DNA of 64,000 bases, from the NCBI GenBank assembly GCA_030549495.1, contig JAUIRK010000045.1, positions 1 to 64,000 of the forward strand, given 5' to 3'. The DNA is from Nectonema munidae. Its lineage: Eukaryota > Nematomorpha > Nectonematoida > Nectonematidae. Below the pieces are notes generated by a model. That model made no database searches, was not told where the DNA came from, and was given only the letters and a program-made list of their open reading frames with translations. Made by a program: the position numbers and the translations under genes. Of the stretch, positions 36,592-47,666 are shown piece after piece. The first letter of the stretch is position 1. Each line of letters opens with the position of its first letter.

Positions 36592-37790
36592 TTATTTATT
36601 TTTTTTTATATATTTGAGCTTCATTTTCAGATTATTATAGTTATTAGAAATCTTTAAGGAGAAAATATTATATATAGAGAAGATGTGTGGGCTACACTGC
36701 TTTTTAAAAATATCAATAGGAGAACATTTTTCAAGAGAGGATAATCTGATAGATTTTGTATGGTGCCAACTGTAAGTGAGGAAGAAATAAATATAGTAAA
36801 GAAGTATTGAAGAGTGAAGGGAAGCAAATTTTCTATAATGTTTAAAGGATATGATCCTCTTTTCAGATTTCGAACTTTTTTGCCAAGGATTTTCTAGTTT
36901 GAAAGGAGTATTGAAACACTTTTCGGTGCATAAACATCTTTTTATTTTGCTAAAAGAGGTCAAAAGTATTTCACTTTCAACGATTATATCTCTAAACCTA
37001 AAAATAAAGAACATCAAGAAACGGCAAAACTTCTGCGATAACTGATGAATTAGGTAAATCATTTATATATATTAGAAAATAATAATAACCCATGCCTGAG
37101 GAACCCCAATGCTGGACCTTAGTGGAAGTAATGAAGATATAAAGGCGAAACCAGCTTGATATTTTTCATACGTGTAAAACTTGAGAAATATTATCGCTAA
37201 GCTTGAGAAATCATATATCCTTGAACTTTTTTAAAAGTATATCTTGAGGAATCGAGTTAAAAGCTTTTGTTAGATCGATAAAGAAAGATAAAACATTTTG
37301 ATTTTGTTCAAGACCATTGAAAGCTTTAGGTAATAATAATATAAAAAAGTATTGATGTTGATAAAATTTGGAGGTAAAATATATGTAGTTATTCATTTGT
37401 TTGAGCATTTTTTTAAATAATTCTTCAAAATTTTTGGAGAAATATTATAGCGTCAATGAGTAATTCTATAGGCGGTTTTGATAGCATGTTTTAAGTCTAA
37501 TTTTATGAAGCAACATTTTTTATCTTTTGATTTGAAATCAAAATAGATTTTCAATTTTTAGGTAATTTCATTTAAATCTGTTATTTGGAACGATCTATGG
37601 TTAAAGAACAATAGGATTTAATAGCGAATATCAATTTCTTCGATTGTCTTTGAATATGACCATTTATCATTAAAAATTTTCTCCAAACTTCCAAGAGAAT
37701 ATTGTATCTCATTTTTCAATTTGACATATTCCTCTTTTATTTCAATAGATATCTTATTTTGAATTTCATCTTAACGAAATTATCTTCCAA
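36592..37790 (-). mobile_element. Third decayed LINE RT
   Basis: 37211-37408 gives LSFFIDLTKAFNSIPQDILL, the RT motif A region (FIDL.KAFDS..H..LL). Just downstream, SIGVPQAW near 37090-37110 corresponds to GVPQGS. The frame at 36592-37062 continues into the thumb region without clear motifs. Upstream coding-like pieces reach about 37790. The frame is badly broken. It abuts the outermost visible point of arm 2. Confidence 0.6.
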
Positions 37791-40700
37791 CATTTCAAAT
37801 ATAAGGAGTGTTTGAAAGTAAAGGCGAAACAATATAACAATATTTGTAGCTAGAATTTGGTATTACCTTTTTCAAATTATAAAATAGATGAATAAAATAT
37901 AGGATTTTTTACATCCTCCGTGATTTAGTTTTTAAGCGTCTGGTAAAAGCTGAACAATAAAGGAAAATCGAGAATACCATTTTTACGTGGTTGACTGCCC
38001 CTTTAGCTTTGATTAATGCACATATGGGTTCTAAATTAAACTCCTGCTGCTAAATTTTTTACCTGCAGCTCTACGGTCCTGTTTTTACGTAATAAAAATA
38101 TGAGTATCTATCTATATATGTTTAAATTCTTTCGATATTTAGGTAACAATTAACAAACAACAAGCTTATATTGTTTCAGAAGTAATTTATTTAAACTATT
38201 ATTTATCATATCATCTTTCTGTTATATGAGGTTTCGATAATTCAAGGTCTTGGGTTCGATCCCGCACCAAGCCTACTTTCCTCATAGTTCGGTACACGCG
38301 GCGCAATTGTGCCTTCTCGATGAAAACACCGTATCGTACCTAATTGCTACCATTATACGTCAGCATGATTTATTAAAAAAATAACATTGTTCATTTATAT
38401 ATATTCATGTTTAAACACAGGAAATAAAAAACTAAACATTTAACAAGCCTAGACATTAAAAGACTAAACAAGAAATAAGATTTGTTTGATTTCATGAATT
38501 TTATTTATTAACATTTTCACATAATTTAGATAATGTAAGATTAACTAATAATTAGATAATGTAAATTAGCTATACCGGTTTATTCACGTTGCTTGTATAT
38601 ATTAAGATAAAAATGGTTGCTAATGATTGAATATTAGCCAATAAGATCGAAGATTTTTGCCAAGTTTATTTGAATAATTAAAATTCGAAAGAATTTGACT
38701 CGATTCTAGCGTAATTTGATTCGTTAAAATTAAAAAAGAATTTAAAATTTCATTTTGAATTAGATCCAATTACTCTGTCCCATGACAAAAAAACAAAACT
38801 TTCTAATAACATAAGTTGGATTTATAACATAGGAAGGGGTACAATTGGTCCCTCCCATTTATGATCGTCCAATTGATTTTTTTTCAAATTTATAATTGAG
38901 CTAAAGACACATACACAATATAGAAATGTGTGACAGTGCCGGCTTTATGAACGAACAAGCGTAATTTCTTCTTATACTTATATAATTTTTTTAAAGTTTT
39001 TATTTTCTTATTGTTCAATCTATGAATCTCAGTAAAACCTTAATTTACTTCAGCAGATGTTCTAGCCGTTGAAGCTTTTCAAATTGTGATATTACTATCT
39101 TTACAAATACAATATTTTTCAATATTCAAAGTAAATTATTAGAACAGCACAGTTTGAGATGATAAAATACTAATTTTTAGACCCTAAATTATATTTACAC
39201 GTTCACACAGAAAAATACACACGGATAGATACAGATTTATACAAAATATTCGCTTAAAAAAGTATATTTAAGAAACTACTTATATTGCCTGTCAAACTTG
39301 TCTAATTTCACCCTATCGCTCATTAGGACTATTCAAATTTTTCCCCAATTTGCATATTATTTGATTGACAAGTGCTCAGCCAATTTCCAAATGGGCATAT
39401 AAAATTTAGGAAACGAATTATCGGAGTTAGGATTGGGTAGAATTAGCATCAGTGTTAGTATTAGAGTTGGTGATGTAATCGTACATACATACTAAACATA
39501 CACACCTTATACATATTGACATTAGACACTCATGCACTGAAATACATAAATCTCAATGACAGCTTTAGAGCCGCCCTAATTCTTTATCCTTCTGAGGAAC
39601 AGTGTGAAAGCAGTGTCCTAGGAAATGAAAAAATTTAAATAAGTAAAATCGAATTGGAAAGAAATCAGATGATTAATCTTTAAAATTCTCGCCCTCGAAG
39701 TTTTAACCTAAAGGGATTTTTTAATATTTATATACCCTTTACTTTAAAAAAGTGAATTTATGAAATCCTTTACATTTTAAGTTTAAAGAGATTTTCCATC
39801 AAGAAAAAAACCTTGAAAACTTCCGTCAAAAAAATTTCAGAAAAGTTTGCATTCGGTTTCATAAAAGAAAACGTTCTTCTAGAAAGAGTTACTTCTTTGC
39901 CATCATTAAATCTACTTTTAATAGGAATTTTGGTACCAACTTTTTAAATTTCTTTTTTTAATCTTATACCTCTATATTTGATAAAACAAAATAGTAAAAT
40001 CGAATCGAAATGGTAAACGAAAAACGAAAAATGATAAAATAGAATTGAAAAGATTAAATTGAATCGAAAAGAAAAACAACATAATTGAGATAATGAAATA
40101 AATCTACAAAAGATCAATTAGAAAGTAAATAAGATATATGAGATGAAATATATTAAAAAAAGAAATAGAACTGAAAATGGAATGTTAATAAAAATACTTT
40201 GTTTGAACACTTCTTTTGATGAAATGTATTTACTTTTATATTCTATATACAAGTTTTGATTCGCTCGAAATATACGGATCATTCAATGTGATTCGTTGAA
40301 GGTGTTTCGAGCATTGAAAGAGTGGAAATACGAAATTCACTTCCCGCTTCAAGCTACGCGCAAAGTTGAACTTAGTAAAGGCGTACGCAAAGAACTGTCT
40401 CATTCGTTTTGAGCGAATAAGATCATATTGCTAATGGATCATTAAAAAGGTGCGTGGATCATTTAGTGTGTATTGATAATAATTTATATCGTATTAATAT
40501 TTTAGAGGACATTCATCTTTTGTATAGTAAGGACCATTTATAGGCCTAATTGAAATTTATTCTGAAAAATTGAAAGTTAAATATTTATATGTAATTAATT
40601 TTAGAAAAAATTCTATATTTTTCGAAAATTCTATACAAAAATTGGTGTTTATTTTCATTGTAGAGAAAAAAAACTCTATAAAATATTATGATTGTTCAAT

Positions 40701-41550
40701 GTAATTAAGGATAAGACGATATGGATTATTGAAAGCATTGTAGAATAAAGGCTTGTGCATTATAATAAGTGAAAAATGAGCTCGGGGCGTTTGTACATGA
40801 AGGTCTTCTACGATACCCCGTTCTAATTAAAACTCTAAAACATCTTTTAATCGATAGTGGTATAAAGATAGTAAAAATAAATCACCTGATCGCAAGTTTG
40901 ACAATGGCATTTTATCAAAAAAGGGGTACTTTGTAACGGCATATTTTTCCATGAAGGGGTTCTTTGAAATATCCGCTTAAGCACAATCTTTAAAAGTGTT
41001 ATTTTAAATTTATTAACAATTCAACCATAAGATATATTACATATCTCAGATGAAATTGTAATCACAAACCATAAATTTCATTAAATATTTACCAGTATAC
41101 ATTAAAGGAAATTCCAAAAACTAAGTTCTCCACATAAAAATAAATAATGCTTAATCAATTGTAAATAAAAAATAATGACTGACTTGTTCGAACGTATGAA
41201 CAAAAAACATCACAAAGAAAGGCCGTTATCCGTAAGTAACTGAAATTTTTGTAATTTAGAGAATAAAAATCAAGTTAATAATGCAATTATAAAACCAAAA
41301 ATTTATAATTTTAAAACGTATTCTGATAGAGTTTGATACCATGATTCCTAATATGTAATTTATTTAAAATGAAGCGTGTGATTCCTTTATTTTTTCGCGT
41401 TGAAATTTGCAATTTTACGTTTTTCACGTTTAAAGACGTAAAGTCTGATATCACTTTTTTGGAAAATAAAATGTATTTTTCTGAAATAAAATTAAGAAAA
41501 TAATTTAATTATTTTTTACTTGAATATGATATATAAATATTTATATAATT
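37791..41550. other. A+T-rich intergenic region
   Basis: Apart from a SINE at 38211-38346, no gene or transposon is recognisable. A slightly more balanced patch at 40250-40450 contains repeated ATTCGTT/GGATCATT words but no open frame. Confidence 0.5.
38211..38346 (+). repeat. tRNA-derived SINE, 5'-truncated
   Basis: It contains the B-box-like GGGTTCGATCCC (about 38252-38263), followed by a tail region GCGGCGCAATTGTGCCTTCT. Both segments recur in the same order at 63598-63660, defining the family. The A-box part is not clear in this copy. Confidence 0.65.
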
Positions 41551-41559
41551 AATTATATT

Positions 41560-41790
41560 TATAATAAATATTCTATTATGTTTATATTTATAATATTTAT
41601 TGAAAAATTGACTTTTTTTAATTCACGTAATATAACTAACAAACAAACTACCTACATCACCAGTTAATTGATTTAATAAAATAGTTTTGTAAAATTTCCC
41701 AAACGTTTAACTAATCCATCTGAAACTAAACTAAATATTACTAATTACAAAGTCTAGCACTTTTGTTCCACATGATTTTAGAACAAGTTT
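41560..41790. repeat. LINE-5'-UTR-related repeat, copy A
   Basis: Nearly identical to 49850-50090 over about 230 bases. Its core (AATTCACGTAATATAACTAA ... CAAACTACCTA) is the 5'-most part of the LINE at 27981-32195 (reverse complement of 32095-32195). It directly precedes the TATA-like box and signal-peptide exon at 41830-42120. Confidence 0.75.
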
Positions 41791-41829
41791 TAGTGGGAAA
41801 GGCAGACTTATAGAGAGCATTAGAAAACT

Positions 41830-41837
41830 TATAAATT
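41830..41837 (+). promoter_or_regulatory. Possible TATA box for the exon at 41907
   Basis: TATAAATT stands about 75 bases before the preferred ATG at 41907. An initiation site about 30 bases downstream would fall at or just after the earlier in-frame ATG (41859), which favours 41907 as the start codon. Confidence 0.3.
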
Positions 41838-41906
41838 TTGTGTATTTGCTAACTTACAATGTTGAATTTTGCTTCGATTAAAACATGTGCCAAAAGGAAG
41901 TTTAAA

Positions 41907-42120
41907 ATGAGAAATAAATATTTAATTGGGTGTTTTTTCTTGACTTATCTTGTTTCTTTTTATGGCTATCACGATGTTTACTGTTGTCACTCCTTTTTAG
42001 ATCGCAAGTTTGATGCAGTCATTTCTTTTGTCAGAAGAATCAAAACTAACAAACGTAGATTTTGTTTTTCCGAAGGAAATATAAAGCATTTTGATTACGA
42101 CAAACTTACACGTGGCTTCT
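41907..42120 (+). CDS. Signal-peptide exon of an unrecognised secreted or membrane protein
   Basis: The frame is open from 41859. I prefer the second ATG (41907), because from there it begins MRNKYLIGCFFLTYLVSFYG, a good signal peptide with possible cleavage near DVYC-C. The following 45 residues, ending GNIKHFDYDKL-TRGF, run to a strong donor GTAAGT at 42121 in phase 1. The ending resembles that of the exon at 57836-57949 (NVKYKDFKNLERGI, also phase 1), so the two may be paralogous domain parts. It cannot splice to the exon at 46643, because a TAA would form. It must belong to another gene or use a later exon such as 52451. Confidence 0.5.
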
Positions 42121-42551
42121 GTAAGTTAATTTTTATTCTTTTTAAAATTCATTTTAATTTTTTTATTCACATGCCAAACAAAATAAAAATTCTAGAACAA
42201 GTTGAGCGCTGTTTAAAATACTCGAGGATTGCGAGTCGATAGTTAATTGTGAGTGAATGAAAATATCTATGAAATGCTGGATAAAAGTAGTCAGTGGGAA
42301 CTGAGTTTTAGCTTTGTTAACTTGCAGTTCTGGCATAGTTTGGTAGCTTTATATCGGAACTTTACTTTGTGGCAAATTTTTCAAGAGTGATTAAAAGGAT
42401 TTTGTTTCAATGCATTGTTATATGTGTTGAGCATAAAATATTTATTTAAAAAAACAAAAGGTATTATAAAATCTTTTGAAGATTAGTATGGGCGAAATTA
42501 ATTTAAAAAAAGAAGTATGTACCTTGATTAAATTTAATATTCAAATAGTGG

Positions 42552-42710
42552 GACTTTTTTTTTTGACAGGGTGTTTCATGCAAGGGAAGTAGAAACTTCC
42601 ATATCTGCACTGATGAACTTTATATGATAAGTCGATGGCATCGCCGGGATTCGAACCCAAAGGCTTTGGATCCGTAGGCGACGCCTCTACCTATCAGCCC
42701 ACCAGCCCCT
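42552..42710 (-). repeat. tRNA-derived SINE of a second family
   Basis: On the minus strand the head reads GCTGGTGGGCTGATAGGTAG (A box) and later TTTGGGTTCGAATCCCGG (B box), close to a tRNA in spacing. A body with GGAAGTTTCTACTTCCC (an imperfect hairpin) and an A-run of about ten follow. The cloverleaf is not closed at the acceptor end, so I call a SINE rather than a functional tRNA. Confidence 0.65.
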
Positions 42711-43129
42711 AAAATAAAGAAACTTAATATTGAAGATTTAATATTGGGTGCTTCAAAAAAAATTTGAACGTGAAAAAGAAGTTCTTCTAATCTGGAAATG
42801 AAAAATATTTAAATTTATAGCTTATCAGCTAAGATTACAATTATCATTACACTAAGATGGGTAGAAAATCAAAAATTTTTGAATAGTTCAGAGTTATCAA
42901 AACAGTCTCAGATGCCAATATGTAAACATTTAGTCACTATCAAGATCAATTTTATAATTTAAATTGAATTTGTAAATCTTTTTCCTTTTGCATGAAAACG
43001 AGAGTCTTTTTGATGAAGTAGGGGGAAATTTTTTTGTAATTAAACAATGAACATCATAAATGAATTCATAGGAAAAAAACTTTTGAACTGGGATTATAAG
43101 GTATAGAAGAAATAACTTAAAGATACCAG

Positions 43130-44030
43130 GAGATATCGAACCTGTTGCCAAAACGATTTAGGTACTATCGAGATACATATTCAATGACAAATGAAATATT
43201 TTGAGTGAATAAATACCAAAAGTTCGTTTATTAAAAAATTTAAGAAAATAATTACCAGAGAAATACTTCAAGTAGAATTTATTTTGAAATTATATATTTG
43301 ACATTGATAGAAAATTTGTTCGTCAATATTCTGCAAATAGTATATATACATTATTTACAAAATTTTAATTATCTTCATTAACTTTTTGTAAATATATTCA
43401 TTATTAACTTTTCAATATGATTTCAATAATATGAAATGATACTCAAAATTTTCTCTTCGTTTGCACGCAATCTCCTATTTCTAATATACCAGCAAGCAAC
43501 TCTCAATCAGAAAGGTTGCTCATTACCGCTTCAAATATATTCAAAAGAGTGAAGGAAGTAGCTTGAATCCAGAAAAAGTTGAAGAGTTCATATTTTTGGG
43601 CAAAATAATAAATCATTTAAAAATTAGCTTAAATAAAAAAATTTATTTCATCTTTTTGTTTCATGAAATACTTTTATATTTCATCATTGATAAAACTATT
43701 TTCCGACCCACCTGTTCTCTGCCGGGAGAGCCTAAAAATTCACTCCCCTTTCAACCTATACGTGTAAATAACTTTATATAATTATTTAGATAAAAAGTTT
43801 CTATATTTGAAATGAGCTGTTATATATAAATCAATTGTTTGATAGGTTTGATTGATTTTGATAAAAAAAAAATAGACATCACCACTGAATCCAGCATGGT
43901 TGAAATATATATGTAACATTAAAAATATTTATAAAAACTTATAAATATCCGAGGAAAAGAGGGAGGAACTTTACGCCCACTCACTTGAGCGGACAAATTT
44001 AGCCCTGCGTTAATAGGGTTAAGATTATTG
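43130..44030. repeat. Dispersed repeat related to 33507-33992
   Basis: Shares several blocks with the arm-2-only repeat, in the same order. A frame inside it at 43563-43620 starts NPEKVEEFIFLGKIIN, reminiscent of the LINE RT 'V..F.YLG..I' connection, so LINE debris may be included. No clear ends. Confidence 0.4.
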
Positions 44031-44099
44031 TACAAAAGTGGTTATGGAAAAAATAATATAAGATCTTATAAAGATTTAGAGGTGAATTTTAAGACAAAA

Positions 44100-44450
44100 A
44101 GTTTTTAAAGCTTAATTCCACTTGAAGAAATAAAGACTGAATCTCCAATCACCAAAGAAATTACAATTGAAGAATTAAATGGTTTTCAAGGCAAACTCTT
44201 GAAAGCTGACTATGAATGTACAACAGTAGCAAGCGAAAGAATTATTATTCGTTTAACCCATTAAGTACCATAGAAATCAGACGATATCTAAAAAAACGCA
44301 GACGATTTATATTCAAAGTCATTGAAAAAAGCAGACGAAGATGAATTTACTTATGTTCCCAAATGGGAGCATTGGGCTCAATGGGAAAGCAGATGAAAGA
44401 GATCTTAATTTCATGAAACTTAAACTTGCAAAATGTTATGGGAAAATTTT
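44100..44450 (+). pseudogene. Coding-like remnant split by a MITE
   Basis: Left of the MITE the frame reads IPLEEIKTESPITKEITIEE, then LNGFQGKLLK and YECTTVASERIIIR, up to the TTAA at 44253. Right of it the reading KADERDLNFMKLKLAKCYGK continues to about 44450. The residue composition is balanced and unlike the surrounding A+T noise, so this looks like a former exon or gene fragment. No family is recognised. Confidence 0.35.
44257..44385. mobile_element. piggyBac-type MITE, copy 3
   Basis: A 129-bp copy nearly identical to 17091-17220, with TTAA at 44253-44256. The right target site is degraded. It sits inside a coding-like stretch (44100-44450), splitting it. Confidence 0.8.
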
Positions 44451-44719
44451 AACATTATATTCCTTTTTTGCATTTTTCATGATTTTCTTGACTTTGAATA
44501 CATTTAAGACCAAGCAAAGCAGTCGACTTTAGTAATTCCTAGTAAATTCCATTTAAAGTAGGAATTCGTCTGCGTTCCCTTTGTGAACATTGGTCGTAAA
44601 TGGGGTAAGATAAAATAAACATGGTAAAACATTGCATACTTTGTATGTTGCGTATACATTATACGTTATGCTCTTTTATTTTTTCTTGCGTGCGTTGTCT
44701 GTTCATTGACACGGAAACT

Positions 44720-44978
44720 AAAGTCAAAAGATATACGTGGCTTCAGATTTTATACTTTAGTCGCCTTCTAAAGGAGAGAGAACCTGGACAAAGGTATGGT
44801 CAGTTGACTCCCTGCTGTCTAGCATATAATTCTCTGGCCTTGCTATAGAGCAACAACATGTAAGTTAAAGTCAAAATATTTACGTGACTTGCTTTTTTTA
44901 TTTCAAAAGAGTGTTTATGCTTACTGCCATTTCCAAGCTCATAGCATATTTACACTTTAGTCGCATTCTAAAGGAGAG
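44720..44978 (+). promoter_or_regulatory. Duplicated promoter-proximal motifs
   Basis: Two sequence words each occur twice in the 320 bases before the TATA box. Word A is AAAGTCAAAAGATATACGTG, at 44720 and, with minor changes, at 44867. Word B is ACTTTAGTCGCCTTCTAAAG, ending GGAGAG, at 44753 and 44953 with one change. Order is conserved (A then B); spacing is not. This is consistent with a duplicated enhancer/promoter module for the gene starting at 45106. Confidence 0.4.
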
Positions 44979-45036
44979 TGGTGTTACTTACTCACTTATA
45001 GGCTATGTTACGGTTCGTTGTCCCTTTGCTGAGAGG

Positions 45037-45045
45037 TATATATAA
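45037..45045 (+). promoter_or_regulatory. TATA box of the FN3 gene
   Basis: TATATATAA lies 61 bases before the ATG at 45106, in a locally G+C-richer stretch (GCTGAGAGG before it). Initiation would be expected near 45067-45075, giving a short 5' leader. Confidence 0.5.
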
Positions 45046-45105
45046 TCGCTTCACATGTTTAGCATTTTAGTATTCGTCCATTTCTATCTTTTATTTCTAT
45101 CTAAT

Positions 45106-45163
45106 ATGAAGTTAACTTGGTTTTGCATATACCTTCTTTCCTTGCTAGAATGCCTTGAACAAG
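45106..45163 (+). CDS. FN3 gene exon 1: signal peptide
   Basis: Encodes MKLTWFCIYLLSLLECLEQ and ends in phase 1 at donor GTAAGA. A short basic start, a hydrophobic core and small/polar residues after it make a convincing signal peptide. The next exon (46643) completes the split codon as GAA, giving ...CLEQELTVDKT. The ATG is the first after the TATA box. Confidence 0.6.
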
Positions 45164-46642
45164 GTAAGATTCTTTATTTATTAATTATTTCAGTAGAAAT
45201 TATATTCTAGATTTTGAATCGAAGTCAAGCTTTTGGGATTCAAAGAGTTTGTTAGGAAAAACTGATTCACATCCAGTAGAATCGTTTTAAACCTGAAATT
45301 TGAGTTATGATTTGAAGATTATTATACATATTATATTTTGATAGTTAAATGTCCTTTTTTTCGGAACTAGAAGTATTGACATATATTACGGATATTGTGC
45401 TTTTTATTGTCACAACTGGATACCAATGGCATCACTGAGAAGAGGTGGGGCTAAACTTTGGTTCTGTTTTTCCCTAAACGTATCGCGAATTATAAATGCC
45501 TCCTTTCATCCTGCCCGTATCTTATAATTTTATGACATTGTTTGCAGTGTAGAAATCCAAATTCACCTTCCCTATCTATATAATATAGGAAATTAGAAAA
45601 ACAAAAACATTAAATAATTCGCTTTGTGAAAAAAATGATAAAATAACCTGTTTGCTTTAAAAAAGAAACGTCTTAAATGTGTACTAATAAAATTCACGAT
45701 TCGAATTCTTTAAAATTAACAAAAAGCACTCTTAAACTACAATTCCTTGAATATGAAAATTTTAGTAAAGATAACAAAGCATACATATACCTATTTGTAA
45801 AACCTTTGCAAAGTGGAACACGAGGGAACAAATGATCTTATTTATATCGCATCCTCTTATTGTAAAACAGAAATACGTTGACATCGTTTTAAAAACAACA
45901 TTCCATATGTTCCATCACATTATGTATGATTTTTTCTAGCCTTACTGTTAATCTTAGATTAAAGTTTTTCAGCGTTGTCGGTTTTCACGTTTCAGATACC
46001 ACTAGAGCATTGCATAAGGTGCCTGGTATATATACGTCGTAATCCTAGTATACTCCTATATGATTTTGATCATCTTGAAACTTGCGCATATATTCCATCT
46101 ATACTCAATATATATGATCTTGTATATGAAAAGTTAACTTGATAAGTAAAGTATGAGCAAGTTTATGACATATGTCAATGATATGTCAAATCATTTTATT
46201 GGCACAAAGCATAATTAAGACATTAGTGATAAAATGATATAAAGTTTTTTCATTTTAGTACTATGCCTAGGTTTTCAGTGAAACTCAACAATTAATTCAA
46301 GTTATGCAAAGCGAAATTTTATTTATAAGTATAATCTGTACTGCGTCGGCGTATATTTTTAATCTCATCGTTGTAACCAGGTGCACATATAAATGTTGTT
46401 TTTTGACCAAATGAATAATTTTTGATTTTATTTACTTTATTCACATTTAATCGTCCTGCTTAAAACTCGTTTTTACATTGAATAATTTTTGATATTCATT
46501 CAATTTCTGTAAAAACCGTAAATAACTTTGATGTAAAATATTGTGATTCTAAAAGATTAGAACGAGTGATTGTTAAGAGTGTGGTTTTTGATAAAAATGT
46601 TTTTACTGAAAATATATGTTAAGCCTATATCTTTATTTTTAG

Positions 46643-46741
46643 AATTGACAGTTGACAAGACATGGTCAAATGCTTTTCTGCTAAAATGGTCCTATAGTAA
46701 AACCCCTACTCCAATGATCGCGCAGTCATTAACGTATGGTA
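46643..46741 (+). CDS. FN3 gene exon 2: first half of FN3 domain 1
   Basis: Acceptor CTTTATTTTTAG; begins in phase 1 and ends in phase 1 at GTAAGT (46742). A donor three bases earlier would keep the phase. It encodes ELTVDKTWSNAFLLKWSYSK, then PTPMIAQSLTYG: strands A-B-C of a fibronectin type III domain, with the conserved strand-B Trp (LKWSY) and the strand-C Tyr. It joins directly to the signal peptide upstream and to exon 3 downstream in frame. Confidence 0.65.
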
Positions 46742-47666
46742 GTAAGTTAAACTTCTTTAAATTAAGTATATGCGTAAATGAGTTTCAAAATCAGAGTAGT
46801 TCTGGAAGACGAGTGAGAGACTTCGTATATTGACTTCTTCAAAGGATAAAAATTAATTTGAACAATGAAAATTTTTAATTCACAGCTTAAATGTGACAGC
46901 TCATATCAACATTAAAAAATTTTCTAATGAAATACTTGTAAAAGTTTTTGCACATATATATATAGTATGCGAAATTTAAGGGTGATCTTCTTTTCTATTT
47001 TTTCCTTCTTTATTGCGAGAATTTACAAATTGCCATTTTTCTAGTTCATAACTTTAAGAAGTAAAATTTTATTTATTTCATGTCTTTTGATTTTTTCTTT
47101 AATTAACTTCTCTAAAAATCATTACAATTTTATATTGAGGAATACGCTGTAATTTAAAATTTTAAGTGTATGCTCAAACTTTTTGAGGACCATTGAACAA
47201 TAATTATTGACTTTCTTTTTCAATCAACATATGGTTTTATTTCTTATAACAGGGGTGTCACACTTGTCAACAAATAGCAAATAGAGGCAAGACAGGATGT
47301 TGACAAAAGCACCTCGAAACTACAAAAAGTCCAAAATTTCTAGCTGCCTAGCTGGCATTTTTGCGATGGACATTTTGTCAAGTTAATAACTGGAAAAAAG
47401 GAGAGTAAATGAGTTGGTTATTTGGATTTTAGATATTTTTTTAAATTTCAATAATAAAAGACACAGGTGTTGCATTAAGCAGTGAAAACCAATTTTGGCG
47501 ATTATAGAAATTCGTCCTTATGTCATGTAAGCTTTAACACTTTGAACCGTTTACCATTCTATCTTACAACGTTGTTATTTTGCTCCTGCTTTAACAGAAA
47601 AAAACATTTTAAGGCCACTTATTTTTGCATTAATTAATAATAATTGCTCTTATGTTAATATTTTAG

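Larger units (their letters stand above)
21250..36632 (-). repeat. Arm 2 of the giant inverted repeat
   Basis: Reverse-complement partner of 1-16400. Sums of mirrored coordinates shift in steps (about 36632, 37877, 37445, 33283, 37655). Each step is an insertion or deletion in one arm, so the arms are co-linear rather than shuffled. Arm 2 alone carries a 4.2-kb LINE (27981-32195), a 0.49-kb repeat (33507-33992) and about 100 bp of the piggyBac relic near 35040-35110. The visible match stops at 36632 only because arm 1 reaches the window edge. Confidence 0.95.

Noticed and set aside
1-36632. The palindrome as a single giant transposon with 15-kb terminal repeats
   Set aside because: The loop holds only ordinary small transposons and no candidate enzyme for such an element; the arms contain unrelated fossils. 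A segmental inverted duplication (or assembly artefact) explains it better.
42635-42710. tRNA gene on the minus strand
   Set aside because: A and B boxes are tRNA-like, but the acceptor ends do not pair convincingly and the sequence continues into a body with an A-run tail, as in a SINE.
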